A model generated the notes under the pieces. That model was given only the letters and a program-made list of their open reading frames with translations. It was not told the origin of the DNA and ran no database searches. Below, piece by piece: positions 7,621-15,674 of a stretch of 64,000 bases of DNA. Position 1 is the first letter of the stretch; every line of letters begins with the position of its first letter. The DNA comes from Dinoroseobacter sp049800835 (GTDB taxonomy: Bacteria > Pseudomonadota > Alphaproteobacteria > Rhodobacterales > Rhodobacteraceae): the NCBI RefSeq assembly GCF_049800835.1, contig NZ_JBNAFU010000001.1, positions 434,001 through 498,000 on the forward strand. The letters are read 5' to 3'. Made by a program: the position numbers and the translations under genes.

Positions 7621-7633
7621 CAGGAGACGCCCC

Positions 7634-7990
7634 ATGAAAACGCTTGTCCATATCCACTCCGGCCCCGAACAACCCGACAAGATCACCCTCGGCGCGCTGA
7701 TCGCGGCCGTCTCCGCCGAACGTGGGGACGAAGTGACACTGTTTTTTGCGTCGAACGCCGTGCATGCGCTGGCCTCCGGCACGCGAGAGACACTTGAAGG
7801 GGTCGGATTCGGCGCGCTCTCGGACAGTCTGGCGCGGTTCCGCGCGGCCGGTGGGCGGCTGGTCGTGTCGCGGTTGTCGAGCGAGAGCCGCGGGTATGAT
7901 GACGGCTTTCTGCCCGAAACCGCCGCATGGGGCACGCCGGAGATGTTGCTGGACATCGCGGGGGCTGCGGACGCGACGCTTTGTTACTGA
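7634..7990 (+). CDS. DsrE/DsrF-like family protein
   Basis: A 118-residue protein of the DsrE-like fold, starting MKTLVHIHSGPEQPDKITLGAL, with a hydrophobic strand EVTLFFASNAV near residue 40 and GGRLVVSRLSS near 78, as in YchN/DsrE-like proteins. It has no conserved sulfur-relay Cys in the usual place, so sulfur transfer is not supported. ATG 7634 has AGGAG nine bases upstream. It is the only plus-strand gene inside the urease locus and separates the structural and accessory blocks, ending 35 bases from the convergent ureC stop. Confidence 0.75.
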   Translation: MKTLVHIHSGPEQPDKITLGALIAAVSAERGDEVTLFFASNAVHALASGTRETLEGVGFGALSDSLARFRAAGGRLVVSRLSSESRGYDDGFLPETAAWGTPEMLLDIAGAADATLCY

Positions 7991-8025
7991 TGTGCGCACG
8001 TAAGATCGCCAGATAGTCGCTTATT

Positions 8026-9735
8026 TCAAAACAGGAAATACCGCTGCGCCATTGGCAACTCGGAGGCCGGCTCGCAAGTCAGGAGCTCGCCATTGGCGCG
8101 CACCTCGTAGGTCTCGGGATGCACGTCGATCTCGGGTGTGGCGCTGTTGTGGACCATGTCGGACTTGCCGATCTGGCGTGTGTTGCGCACCGCGAGCGTG
8201 TTCTTGGCAAGCCCGAGGGTCTTGCCCACACCGTCCGCATGGGCGGCTTCTGATACGAACAGGACCGCCGAGGCCTCCACCGACCGGCCGAATGCCCCCC
8301 ACATCGGGCGGGAATAGACAGGCTGGGGCGTGGGGATCGACGCATTGGGATCGCCCATCTGTGCACAGGCAATCGTACCCCCGATCAGCACCATTTCGGG
8401 CTTCACGCCGAAGAAAGCCGGGTTCCACATGCACAGGTCCGCACGCTTTCCGACCTCTACCGAGCCGATCTCGTGGCCGATCCCGTGTGCGATGGCGGGG
8501 TTGATCGTATATTTCGCGATGTAGCGGCGCACGCGCACGTTGTCATTCTCGCCGGTTTCATCGCTGAGCCGCCCGCGCTGCACCTTCATCTTGTGCGCGG
8601 TTTGCCAGGTCCGGATGATGACCTCGCCCACGCGGCCCATCGCCTGGCTGTCCGAGGCAATGATCGAGAACGCGCCCATGTCATGCAGGATATCCTCCGC
8701 GGCAATCGTCTCGCGCCGAATGCGGCTTTCGGCAAAGGCCACATCCTCGGGGATGGCCTTGTCGAGGTGGTGACACACCATCAGCATGTCGAGGTGTTCT
8801 TCGATGGTGTTGACGGTATAGGGGCGCGTCGGATTGGTCGACGAGGGCAGAACATGCTGCTCCTGCACCACCTTGATGATGTCGGGCGCATGCCCCCCGC
8901 CCGCCCCTTCGGTATGAAACGCGTGGATGGTGCGCCCCTTCATGGCAGCGACCGTGTTCTCCACGAACCCGCTTTCGTTCAGCGTGTCGGTGTGGATCAT
9001 CACCTGCACGTCCATCGCATCGGCCACAGACAGGCAGCAATCGATGGCGCCGGGGGTCGTGCCCCAGTCTTCGTGCAGCTTCAGCGCGCAGGCCCCGGCG
9101 TGGATCTGCTCTTCAAGCGCTGCGGGCAGCGATGCGTTGCCCTTTCCCGCAAAGGCAAGGTTCATCGGAAAAGCGTCTGCGGCCATCAACATGCGTTGGA
9201 TATGCCAAGGCCCCGGTGTGCAGGTCGTGGCCAGCGTACCATGCGCAGGCCCCGTGCCACCCCCCAACATCGTCGTCAGTCCGGAATGCAGCGCGTCTTC
9301 GATCTGCTGCGGGCAGATATAGTGAATGTGGCTGTCGAACCCGCCCGCGGTCAGAATGCGCCCCTCCCCGGCGATTGCCTCGGTGCCCGGCCCGACGATG
9401 ATGTCCACGCCGTCCTGCGTATCCGGATTGCCCGCCTTGCCGATGGCCGCAATACGACCATCCTTGAGACCGACATCGGCTTTGTAGATGCCCGTGTGAT
9501 CGACAATCAGCGCGTTCGTGATGACCGTGTCGACGGCCCCTTCGCCGCGCGTGGCCTGGCTTTGGCCCATTCCATCACGGATCACCTTGCCGCCACCGAA
9601 CTTGACCTCTTCCCCGTAGGTTGTGAGGTCCTTTTCGACTTCGATGATCAGGTCGGTATCGGCCAGCCGCACCCTGTCGCCGGTTGTCGGACCATACATG
9701 TCGGCATAAGCGGCGCGGGAGATCTTGGCGGGCAT
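8026..9735 (-). CDS. ureC: Urease alpha (catalytic) subunit UreC
   Basis: Catalytic subunit of urease, which hydrolyses urea to ammonia and carbamate. The 569 residues are full length. Active-site residues are all present: His136 and His138 in SHIHYICP, the carbamylated Lys219 in ALKLHEDWG, His248 in HTDTLNESG, His274 in HAFHTEGAGGG, Asp362 in ASDSQAMGR, and the mobile-flap Cys321-His322 in MVCHHLD. AAGGA lies six bases before ATG 9735. A 142-base gap separates it from the upstream 105-aa gene, unlike the tight overlaps upstream of that, so ureC may have its own promoter. Confidence 0.98.
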   Translation of the reverse strand: MPAKISRAAYADMYGPTTGDRVRLADTDLIIEVEKDLTTYGEEVKFGGGKVIRDGMGQSQATRGEGAVDTVITNALIVDHTGIYKADVGLKDGRIAAIGKAGNPDTQDGVDIIVGPGTEAIAGEGRILTAGGFDSHIHYICPQQIEDALHSGLTTMLGGGTGPAHGTLATTCTPGPWHIQRMLMAADAFPMNLAFAGKGNASLPAALEEQIHAGACALKLHEDWGTTPGAIDCCLSVADAMDVQVMIHTDTLNESGFVENTVAAMKGRTIHAFHTEGAGGGHAPDIIKVVQEQHVLPSSTNPTRPYTVNTIEEHLDMLMVCHHLDKAIPEDVAFAESRIRRETIAAEDILHDMGAFSIIASDSQAMGRVGEVIIRTWQTAHKMKVQRGRLSDETGENDNVRVRRYIAKYTINPAIAHGIGHEIGSVEVGKRADLCMWNPAFFGVKPEMVLIGGTIACAQMGDPNASIPTPQPVYSRPMWGAFGRSVEASAVLFVSEAAHADGVGKTLGLAKNTLAVRNTRQIGKSDMVHNSATPEIDVHPETYEVRANGELLTCEPASELPMAQRYFLF

Positions 9736-9877
9736 GGGCAGTCCTTGTCGTCAGAGTCGTAGGTGTCCGGGCAGAGGTTAACCCTCGCCCGGCGCGAAAG
9801 GCAGCAGAGAACGTCTCTGTCTGGGAATTTGAAGACACCGCCGCAAACCGCTGCCCAATAATTAGGCAAAACGTGGC

Positions 9878-10195
9878 TCAGCCGATCTTGCGGGGTCCGC
9901 GCTTCGACAACCGTTTGCGATTGGCGCTGGTTGCGCGGTTCAGCGGCCTGAGCGAGGCATCCACAACCTGGGTCGCGGGCTTGCCGGCCATCGCGGCCAG
10001 CACGCCATTGCGCCCGGACTTGATGAACTCATGCGGTTTCTCGGCGACCATGCGCCAGTTTTCGTCAAAGGGGGTGTTCCAGACACCTGCCATCCCCATC
10101 ATGCGCAGAAAAATCACATTGTTGGTCTCGAAGCCGAGGCGCCAGATATTCGCGCCGGTCTTCATCACATCAAACACATTCGGGGCGTTGTGCAT
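9878..10195 (-). CDS. Small conserved-looking protein between ureB and ureC, function unknown
   Basis: A 105-residue protein: an N-terminal hydrophobic/amphipathic half with Met-rich IFLRMMGMAGVWNTPFDENW, a middle EKPHEFIKSGRNGVLAAMAGK, and a basic tail ending KRLSKRGPRK. From memory it resembles small Rhodobacteraceae proteins sometimes auto-labelled antifreeze protein; I do not accept that as a function. The layout (short hydrophobic helices plus a basic tail) would suit a phasin-like or granule- or DNA-associated protein. It lies downstream of the Ala/Lys/Pro-rich gene, after a strong intergenic hairpin. Confidence 0.7.
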   Translation of the reverse strand: MHNAPNVFDVMKTGANIWRLGFETNNVIFLRMMGMAGVWNTPFDENWRMVAEKPHEFIKSGRNGVLAAMAGKPATQVVDASLRPLNRATSANRKRLSKRGPRKIG

Positions 10196-10220
10196 TGGAA
10201 CTGTATCCCTTTCAAAGGTG

Positions 10221-10248
10221 CCCCGGCGCAGATCAGCCTGCGCCGGGG
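10221..10248. terminator. Strong intergenic stem-loop inside the urease locus
   Basis: CCCCGGCGCAG (10221-10231) pairs perfectly over 11 bases with CTGCGCCGGGG (10238-10248) around a six-base loop. It lies between the Ala/Lys/Pro-rich gene and the 105-aa gene, both on the minus strand. There is no T-run after it, so it is more likely an mRNA-stabilising or processing element, or a partial attenuator, than a full terminator. Confidence 0.5.
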
Positions 10249-10263
10249 GCGATGATTACGCGA

Positions 10264-11184
10264 TCAGCTGGCCTCTGAAGGGGCCGTCGAGGGCTTCTTG
10301 GCCGCAGGAGCGGGTTTCGCCTCCGTGGCGGTGCCGGAAATCGGCTCCGGCATCGGGGCAAGACTGACCGTTTTCTTGCGCGGCGGCGACCGGCGGGACC
10401 GGGCCGGCTTGGCCTCTGCTGCCGGTTTTGGCGCCGGTGCAGCCGTTTGTGCCTCCGGCTTCGGAGCCGCCGCGGCAGTAGCCTTGGCGGGTATTGCCGG
10501 CGCGGCCTTTGCCGTCGTTGTGGTCGGTGACTTGGCGGCAGCTTTCGCAGGCGGTTTTGCTGCGGCTGGCTTGGCCTCGGCTTTTACCGGGGCTTTGGCG
10601 GGTGCCTTGGCAGCAGGTTTCGCGGCCGGTTTGGTCGCAGCTTTCGCAGCGGGTTTGGCGACTGTCTTGGCCGCGGGCTTTTCGGCAGGTTTTGCCGCGG
10701 TCTTCGCGGCCGGTTTGGCGGCTGTCTTGGCGGCAGGCTTGGCCGCTGTTTTCGCAGCAGGCTTGGCCGCGGTCTTGGAGGCAGGCTTGGCCGCTGTTTT
10801 CGCAGCAGGCTTGGCCGCGGTCTTGGAGGCAGGCTTGGGTGCTGCCTTCGGTGCTGGCTTGGGCGCGGCTTTGGCAACCGGCGCGTCAGCCGCTTCAGAG
10901 ACCGGCTTTGCCGCGACCGGTTTTGGCGTGGTCGGTTTCGGCGCCAACTTCGTGACGGTCGCCTTCGCCTTGGGGGCGGTGCGCACCACACGGGCGACGG
11001 GTTTGGCTTTCGGCGTCGATGTCTTGAGGAGATGTGTCCGCACCGACATCGGCAAAGTCGTTGGCGCATAGACATTCGCCAACTTCATCGCATTTTCCGC
11101 CATCTGCATCTGCATTTCGACCGACATCTGCCAGAATTTCATTCCGCTCACCCACAAGTCTAGCGGCGTCCTAAGGTTTTGCAT
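10264..11184 (-). CDS. Phasin-like N-terminus with long Ala/Lys/Pro (histone H1-like) tail
   Basis: A 306-residue protein. The first ~50 residues, with LDLWVSGMKFWQMSVEMQMQ and AENAMKLANVYAP, look like the start of a phasin or granule-associated helix. From about residue 55 almost everything is Ala, Lys, Pro and Thr, in repeated KTAAKPA units as in histone H1-like or AlgP-like tails. The DNA has a perfect 48-base tandem duplication (10732-10779, 10780-10827). Its ATG overlaps the ureB stop by one base (TGATG), so translation is coupled to ureB. No urease role is known. DNA binding, PHA-granule binding or a disordered scaffold are all possible. Confidence 0.7.
   Translation of the reverse strand: MQNLRTPLDLWVSGMKFWQMSVEMQMQMAENAMKLANVYAPTTLPMSVRTHLLKTSTPKAKPVARVVRTAPKAKATVTKLAPKPTTPKPVAAKPVSEAADAPVAKAAPKPAPKAAPKPASKTAAKPAAKTAAKPASKTAAKPAAKTAAKPAAKTAAKPAAKTAAKPAEKPAAKTVAKPAAKAATKPAAKPAAKAPAKAPVKAEAKPAAAKPPAKAAAKSPTTTTAKAAPAIPAKATAAAAPKPEAQTAAPAPKPAAEAKPARSRRSPPRKKTVSLAPMPEPISGTATEAKPAPAAKKPSTAPSEAS
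10732..10827 (-). repeat. Perfect 48-base tandem duplication in the Ala/Lys/Pro tail
   Basis: The 48-base unit at 10732-10779 is repeated without a mismatch at 10780-10827 and a third, truncated copy follows. It encodes 16 residues of the KTAAKPA-type tail. Identical third-codon positions show a recent in-frame duplication, so repeat number is likely to vary between strains. Confidence 0.9.
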
Positions 11185-11489
11185 CAGAGTGCTCCCATAA
11201 CCTTTTGGTTAAATCCATATATCTTGCGCCCACCCCCCGTGGCCACAAGCGTTACATCGCGGGTTTGTCCGGGCTCAAACCGGACCGCCGTCCCCGCAGC
11301 GATATCAAGCCGCATCCCGCGCGCCGCATCCCGGTCAAAGGACAAGGCGCTGTTGGTCTCGGCAAAATGATAATGGCTTCCGACCTGAACAGGCCGGTCG
11401 CCGGTGTTGGAGACGCTGAGCGTGATTGCCTCACGCCCCGCGTTCAGTTCGATCTCGCCCGGCGCGGTCATGACCTCTCCGGGGATCAT
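11184..11489 (-). CDS. ureB: Urease beta subunit UreB
   Basis: Structural beta subunit of urease, 101 residues. It starts with the conserved MIPGEVMTAPGEIELNAGR and contains VQVGSHYHFAETNSALSFDR and the C-terminal GGRKIYGFNQKVMG, all typical of UreB. The start overlaps the stop of the preceding 40-aa gene (ATGA), and its stop overlaps the start of the Ala/Lys/Pro-rich gene (TGATG). In most bacteria ureC follows ureB directly; here two genes lie between them. Confidence 0.97.
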   Translation of the reverse strand: MIPGEVMTAPGEIELNAGREAITLSVSNTGDRPVQVGSHYHFAETNSALSFDRDAARGMRLDIAAGTAVRFEPGQTRDVTLVATGGGRKIYGFNQKVMGAL

Positions 11490-11608
11490 TGGCGCGGCTC
11501 CCGTTCCCGGTCGGAGCGGACCTGCACACGGATGGGCGCGGGTTTTGCTCCGGCGGCCGGAAAGAGACGGTCGAGAAAGTCGGTGAGCTGATCAATCAGG
11601 TGCTTCAT
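11486..11608 (-). CDS. 40-residue small protein between ureA and ureB
   Basis: A short gene starting at ATG 11608 (MKHLIDQLTDFLDRLFPAAG) and ending in the basic-acidic tail RSDREREPRQ. Its stop overlaps the ureB start as ATGA, and it begins 15 bases after ureA, so it fits exactly into the ureA-ureB gap. The N-terminal half would form an amphipathic helix. I recognise no family. It may be a genuine microprotein or a leader that couples ureB translation. Confidence 0.6.
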   Translation of the reverse strand: MKHLIDQLTDFLDRLFPAAGAKPAPIRVQVRSDREREPRQ

Positions 11609-11622
11609 GCAAACGTCTCCCT

Positions 11623-11925
11623 TCAACGGATCGGGTGATGGACGGTGACAAGCTTGGTGCCGTCCGGAAATGTGGCTTCGACCTGCACGTCGTGGATCAT
11701 CTCTGGCACACCGGCCATGCACTGGTCTGCGGCAACGACATGCGCGCCGGTTTCCATAAGCTCGGAAACCGCCTTCCCCGCGCGCGCACCTTCGACCACG
11801 AAATCGGTGATCAGCGCGATCGCTTCGGGGTGGTTGAGTTTGACGCCCCGTTCCAGCCGGCCACGCGCGACCATCGCGGCCACGCTGACAAGCAATTTGT
11901 CTTTCTCCCTCGGGGTGAGGTTCAT
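11623..11925 (-). CDS. ureA: Urease gamma subunit UreA
   Basis: Structural gamma subunit of urease, 100 residues, the standard length. It begins MNLTPREKDKLLVSVAAMVA and has GVKLNHPEAIALITDFVVEGAR and the C-terminal VEATFPDGTKLVTVHHPI, all diagnostic. It follows ureD after 18 bases. Separate ureA, ureB and ureC genes are the usual bacterial three-subunit arrangement. Confidence 0.97.
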   Translation of the reverse strand: MNLTPREKDKLLVSVAAMVARGRLERGVKLNHPEAIALITDFVVEGARAGKAVSELMETGAHVVAADQCMAGVPEMIHDVQVEATFPDGTKLVTVHHPIR

Positions 11926-11943
11926 GTCCTCTCCTCCTGCCGT

Positions 11944-12783
11944 TCAGACTTGCCAGACGCGGGGCAGCGGAGCCCCCCGGCGCAAGGTCGTTACAAGTGT
12001 CGCGACAGCCTGTTTCAGCGGCTGCGCGTCCCGGGCGATCGCCCGTGCGATGAGTTTGCCATCCCAGGCGCTGACCGCAAGGGTCACATCTGCAAAATCA
12101 AGAGCGCGCAGGGCGTCGCGCGCATCTTCGGCATCCGGGCTCAGGAACGCAATGGTCGCGATTGCCCGTGCCGTGTCCAACCCTGCCGGGGCCGCCAAGG
12201 ATGCCGGCGAAAGCTCCAGCGGCTCGGCAAGAACAAGCCTGCCTGCGCGTCGCACCTCGCGCAGGTCGCGCAAGGACACTGTTTCGATGCTCTCGCCCAT
12301 CGCAGCACGCCCCATCACCAGCATCTCCGCCCAGAGAAGCGTTGCATCGCCCGCCATGTCCGCTTGCGTCCTGCGCACCGTATTGGAGGCGTCGAACAGG
12401 ATCGTCTCCTGCGGAAGCCAGTCCAGCCGCGCGCCGCTGCCGAGCGACAGCGTCACGTCGATATGACCCGCCGTTCCGATACTGCGATAGGCCCGCTCTG
12501 CCGTCTGCGTGGCCGCGACGCCCGCGCATCCCGGCCCAAGGTCCAGCGCATACTGCAAGGTGTCGCCGCCCGTGACACCGCCCGCGGTGTTCAGGAACAC
12601 GACCTCCGGACAGGGCCCGTGGGTGCGCGGCAGCATTGCCTTGGCGCACCCGGATTGATGCAGATCGCGCAAGACCGTACGCCCGTTGCAGGCACCCAGC
12701 CGCACAGCTGCACGCCCACGGCTGCGTTGCAGACCGGGACCGGAGCCTTGAACCGCCGGAACGGGGGCATGCGCATCAAGCAT
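11944..12783 (-). CDS. ureD: Urease accessory protein UreD
   Basis: Scaffold protein that binds apo-urease and recruits UreF and UreG. The 279 residues contain the family segments VVFLNTAGGVTGGD and WLPQETILFDASNTVRRTQ. AGGA lies seven bases before ATG 12783. It is the first gene of the structural block ureD-ureA-small gene-ureB. The promoter should lie in the 221-base gap to the divergent pyrC. Confidence 0.94.
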   Translation of the reverse strand: MLDAHAPVPAVQGSGPGLQRSRGRAAVRLGACNGRTVLRDLHQSGCAKAMLPRTHGPCPEVVFLNTAGGVTGGDTLQYALDLGPGCAGVAATQTAERAYRSIGTAGHIDVTLSLGSGARLDWLPQETILFDASNTVRRTQADMAGDATLLWAEMLVMGRAAMGESIETVSLRDLREVRRAGRLVLAEPLELSPASLAAPAGLDTARAIATIAFLSPDAEDARDALRALDFADVTLAVSAWDGKLIARAIARDAQPLKQAVATLVTTLRRGAPLPRVWQV

Positions 12784-12907
12784 GAGAATCCTTTCGCGCC
12801 TACCCTGCGCGGCTTGGCGCGCCGCATCAATACACCCCAATGCCGCAGCGCAGAAAAACGCGCCCTGTAACCTTTGCGTTCGCAGAAACCCGCAGCGCGA
12901 TCCCGGA

Positions 12908-12928
12908 CTTGCTCAAAAAATAAGCAAG
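12908..12928. promoter_or_regulatory. AT-centred inverted repeat between ureD and pyrC
   Basis: CTTGCT (12908-12913) and AGCAAG (12923-12928) flank a nine-base AT-rich centre. The T-N11-A geometry inside it resembles a LysR-type box. It lies in the divergent ureD/pyrC region where a regulator of urease expression could bind. No regulator gene is adjacent. Confidence 0.3.
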
Positions 12929-13004
12929 CCCCCGGCGTGCGCGACACTGGCACGCCGATCCTGGATCGTGTAGCACGCCCCCTGACCCGCGATCGGAGGA
13001 GCCC

Positions 13005-14045
13005 ATGACCACGCTGACCCTGCGCCGCCCGGATGACTGGCACCTGCACCTGCGCGACGGCGCGATGCTTGAGGGTGTCTTGCCCGAAACCGCACGCCAC
13101 TTTGCCCGGGCGATCATCATGCCGAACCTCGTGCCCCCGGTGGTGCGCAGTACGGATGCGCAGGCCTATCGCGACCGGATCGACGCGGCCCTGCCCGCGG
13201 GGATGACATTCACGCCGCTGATGACGCTCTACCTGACCGAAGACAGCGATCCTGATGATTTTGCAACAGCTTACGAGAGCGGCGTCATCAACGCCGTGAA
13301 GCTGTACCCGGCGGGGGCGACCACGAATTCCGCCTCTGGCGTGCGCGATTTCGACAAGGTGCGCCCGGTGCTGGAGCGCATGGCGGAGATCGGCCTGACC
13401 TTGTGCGTCCACGGCGAGGTCACCGACCCCGATATCGACATCTTCGACAGGGAGGCGGTTTTCATCGACCGCGTGCTGGACCCGATCCGCCGCGCGACCC
13501 CCGGTCTGCGCGTGACGATGGAGCACATCACGACCAGCGATGCGGTGGACTACGTGACCGACACGGCCGGGCATATCGGCGCGACGATCACGACGCATCA
13601 CCTGATGATCAACCGCAACCACATGCTTGTGGGCGGGATTCGGCCGCATTACTACTGTCTGCCCGTGGTCAAGCGCGCAACGCATCAGCAAGCCCTGCGC
13701 AAGGCGGCCGTTTCGGGCAATCCGCGCTTTTTCCTGGGAACCGACAGCGCCCCCCATACGGACGACAACAAGGAAACCGCCTGCGGCTGCGCGGGTGTGT
13801 TCTCGGCCAGCAACACCATGGCCTGTCTGGCGCACGTGTTCGAAGAGGAAGGCGCACTCGACAAGCTCGAAGGCTTCGCGTCGCTCTTTGGCCCTGCCCA
13901 TTACGGGCTGGAACCCAACGTCGAGACGATCACGCTGGAGCGCTCGGACGAGGCCATCCCCTACCCCGCCAAGATCGAGACCGGCGCGGGCCCAGTGACC
14001 CTGTTCGACCCCGGCCATCCGCTGCACTGGCGCGTGCTGGACTGA
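13005..14045 (+). CDS. pyrC: Dihydroorotase, homodimeric (class II) type
   Basis: Zinc enzyme of pyrimidine synthesis that cyclises carbamoyl aspartate to dihydroorotate. The 346 residues start MTTLTLRRPDDWHLHLRDGA with the metal ligands His13 and His15. Lys99 in NAVKLYPAGATTNS is the carbamylated bridging ligand. VHGEVTD, EHITT and GTDSAPHTDDNK supply the other metal and catalytic residues. GGAGG precedes the ATG. pyrE lies 2.3 kb downstream on the same strand. The stop is seven bases from the convergent regulator gene. Confidence 0.97.
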   Translation: MTTLTLRRPDDWHLHLRDGAMLEGVLPETARHFARAIIMPNLVPPVVRSTDAQAYRDRIDAALPAGMTFTPLMTLYLTEDSDPDDFATAYESGVINAVKLYPAGATTNSASGVRDFDKVRPVLERMAEIGLTLCVHGEVTDPDIDIFDREAVFIDRVLDPIRRATPGLRVTMEHITTSDAVDYVTDTAGHIGATITTHHLMINRNHMLVGGIRPHYYCLPVVKRATHQQALRKAAVSGNPRFFLGTDSAPHTDDNKETACGCAGVFSASNTMACLAHVFEEEGALDKLEGFASLFGPAHYGLEPNVETITLERSDEAIPYPAKIETGAGPVTLFDPGHPLHWRVLD

Positions 14046-14051
14046 GGTGGA

Positions 14052-15674
14052 TCACTGCGCGGCTGACACGATCGGTTCGGGCGGGCGTATCGGGATGTTC
14101 AGCGCCTTGGCGGGCACGATCACCGCCTCGAAGCTCGGATCGCCCGGAGGGACCACGCCCATGAAAGACTGCACAAGGAAGTTCGGAAACGCCGCCATGA
14201 GCGCGTCGCGCGTGCGCTGCGCCTCGGCCATCTCCGACAGATGGACATGGGCCAGCGCCTTGAAGAACAAGCTTTCTGCCGCGGGCGGAGCACTGTCCAA
14301 CACATCGACGCTCTGGCGATACTCGGCCGACGCAAAGGCCGCCAGCCCATGACCCACCTTGTACCAGGCCGGGGCGCGTGGGTTCAGGCGCAAGGCCTGC
14401 TCGGCCCGAGCAAGCGGCTCGGGCCCATGAAGCCCCACGATGGCCGAAGTCCATCCGAAAATCAGGAGGACATCGGCATCGCTCGGGGCCAGCGTCGCGG
14501 CGCGACGCAAGTATCCTCGTGCCGCCACCCTGTCGCCCACTTCTCTTGCCGAGTAACCGGCCATCCGCCAATTCACGGTGGGATCGTTCGGATCGGCGGC
14601 AAGCCCTCTCTTCGCAGCGTCGGATGCCAGAGTGGCGAGCTCTGCGTGTTCCTCGGCAGGCCGCGTCCATTTGCGAAACGTGTGCAGCAACGACAAGGTC
14701 GCCCAAGCCGCGGCGAAATCGGGATCGAGCGCCACGGCGCGTTCCAGATGCGGCACGGCGGCTTCAAAGCTTTCCGCCGTGAACTTGTGCTTTTGTTCCA
14801 CGCCCAGCAGGAAACTCTCGAACGCACTCAGATTGTCGGTGGCGCCTTGATGGGCGCGGTCGAGCGTGGAACGCGCAAGAACACCGGAATAGATCGGCCC
14901 GAGGGAAGCGTCGATCCGGGTCAGGATCTCGTCCTGCACATCGAAAATCTCGGCCTGCGGGCGTTGCCAGCGCTCGGACCAGAGCACGCGGTCGGTCTCG
15001 GCGTCATGGAGGGCGGCGTTGATCCGCAGGCTGTCCCCGGCAACCTGCACCCCGCCGGTCATCACGAAGCGCACCCCAAAACTGTCCGCCGCCGCCGGAG
15101 CGTCCTGACCGGCGAGCGTCTGCGCCGAATGGGGCGCGATCACATCGAGCCAGTCGTTGCGCGCCAGCTCTCCGGCGATTTCCGCCGACAGCCCCCGCCC
15201 GATCCGAGTCCAGCGCGCATCCCCGTCGGCCGCCTCGAAGGGCAGGATCACGATGGAGGGTGCGTCCGCCACCGCCCCCGCGCGCGGCATGAGGCCCCAG
15301 ACCGAAATGGCCAGCGCGGCGCACGCGGCGGCCAGCCCTCCCCAGATCCAGCGGCGGGACGATGACGTGGCAGGCTCACTGTCGGCCTTGGGCAGCACGA
15401 GCCGGTAGCCCTTGCGCGGGATGGTTTGAAGGATCTTGTCACCATCGGCCCCCAGCGCCTTGCGGATCTCGGTGACGCATTGATAGAGCGAGTTCTCTGT
15501 GACTGCCGTGTCGGGCCAGACCGCGTCCATCAGCGCGTCTTTGGGCACCACCTCGCCTGCGTGTGCAACGAGATAGCTCAGAAGATCAGCCGCCTGCGCG
15601 CGCAAGGCCACTGTCTCGCCCGTGGCGCGGCGCACCTGACCGGTCGCCGGATCAAAGAGGGAATTCATGTGCAT
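14052..15674 (-). CDS. CadC-like membrane-spanning regulator with TPR domain
   Basis: A 540-residue regulator. Residues ~5-95 are an OmpR/PhoB-type winged helix (RAQAADLLSYLVAHAGEVV, ENSLYQCVTEIRKALG, IPRKGYRL). One membrane segment follows (WIWGGLAAACAALAISVWGL, near 110-130). The periplasmic part starts with a TolB-N/adenylate-cyclase-like SIVILPFEAADGD region and continues in TPR-like helices (AVALDPDFAAAWATLS, RALRLNPRAPAWYKVG). ATG 15674 has GGAGG eight bases upstream. ToxR/CadC-type proteins bind DNA directly from the membrane. The divergent HExxH gene at 15820 is the obvious candidate target. The signal sensed is unknown. Confidence 0.85.
   Translation of the reverse strand: MHMNSLFDPATGQVRRATGETVALRAQAADLLSYLVAHAGEVVPKDALMDAVWPDTAVTENSLYQCVTEIRKALGADGDKILQTIPRKGYRLVLPKADSEPATSSSRRWIWGGLAAACAALAISVWGLMPRAGAVADAPSIVILPFEAADGDARWTRIGRGLSAEIAGELARNDWLDVIAPHSAQTLAGQDAPAAADSFGVRFVMTGGVQVAGDSLRINAALHDAETDRVLWSERWQRPQAEIFDVQDEILTRIDASLGPIYSGVLARSTLDRAHQGATDNLSAFESFLLGVEQKHKFTAESFEAAVPHLERAVALDPDFAAAWATLSLLHTFRKWTRPAEEHAELATLASDAAKRGLAADPNDPTVNWRMAGYSAREVGDRVAARGYLRRAATLAPSDADVLLIFGWTSAIVGLHGPEPLARAEQALRLNPRAPAWYKVGHGLAAFASAEYRQSVDVLDSAPPAAESLFFKALAHVHLSEMAEAQRTRDALMAAFPNFLVQSFMGVVPPGDPSFEAVIVPAKALNIPIRPPEPIVSAAQ

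Noticed and set aside
9878..10195. Antifreeze protein annotation for the 105-residue gene
   Set aside because: No repetitive Thr/Ala ice-binding pattern is present; the label would rest only on remembered automatic annotations of similar proteins.
10264..11184. CRISPR-like or non-coding tandem repeat
   Set aside because: The repeats are in frame, lack unique spacers and encode a continuous Ala/Lys/Pro-rich tail. The GKP repeats of the helicase gene at 25826-27976 are likewise coding.
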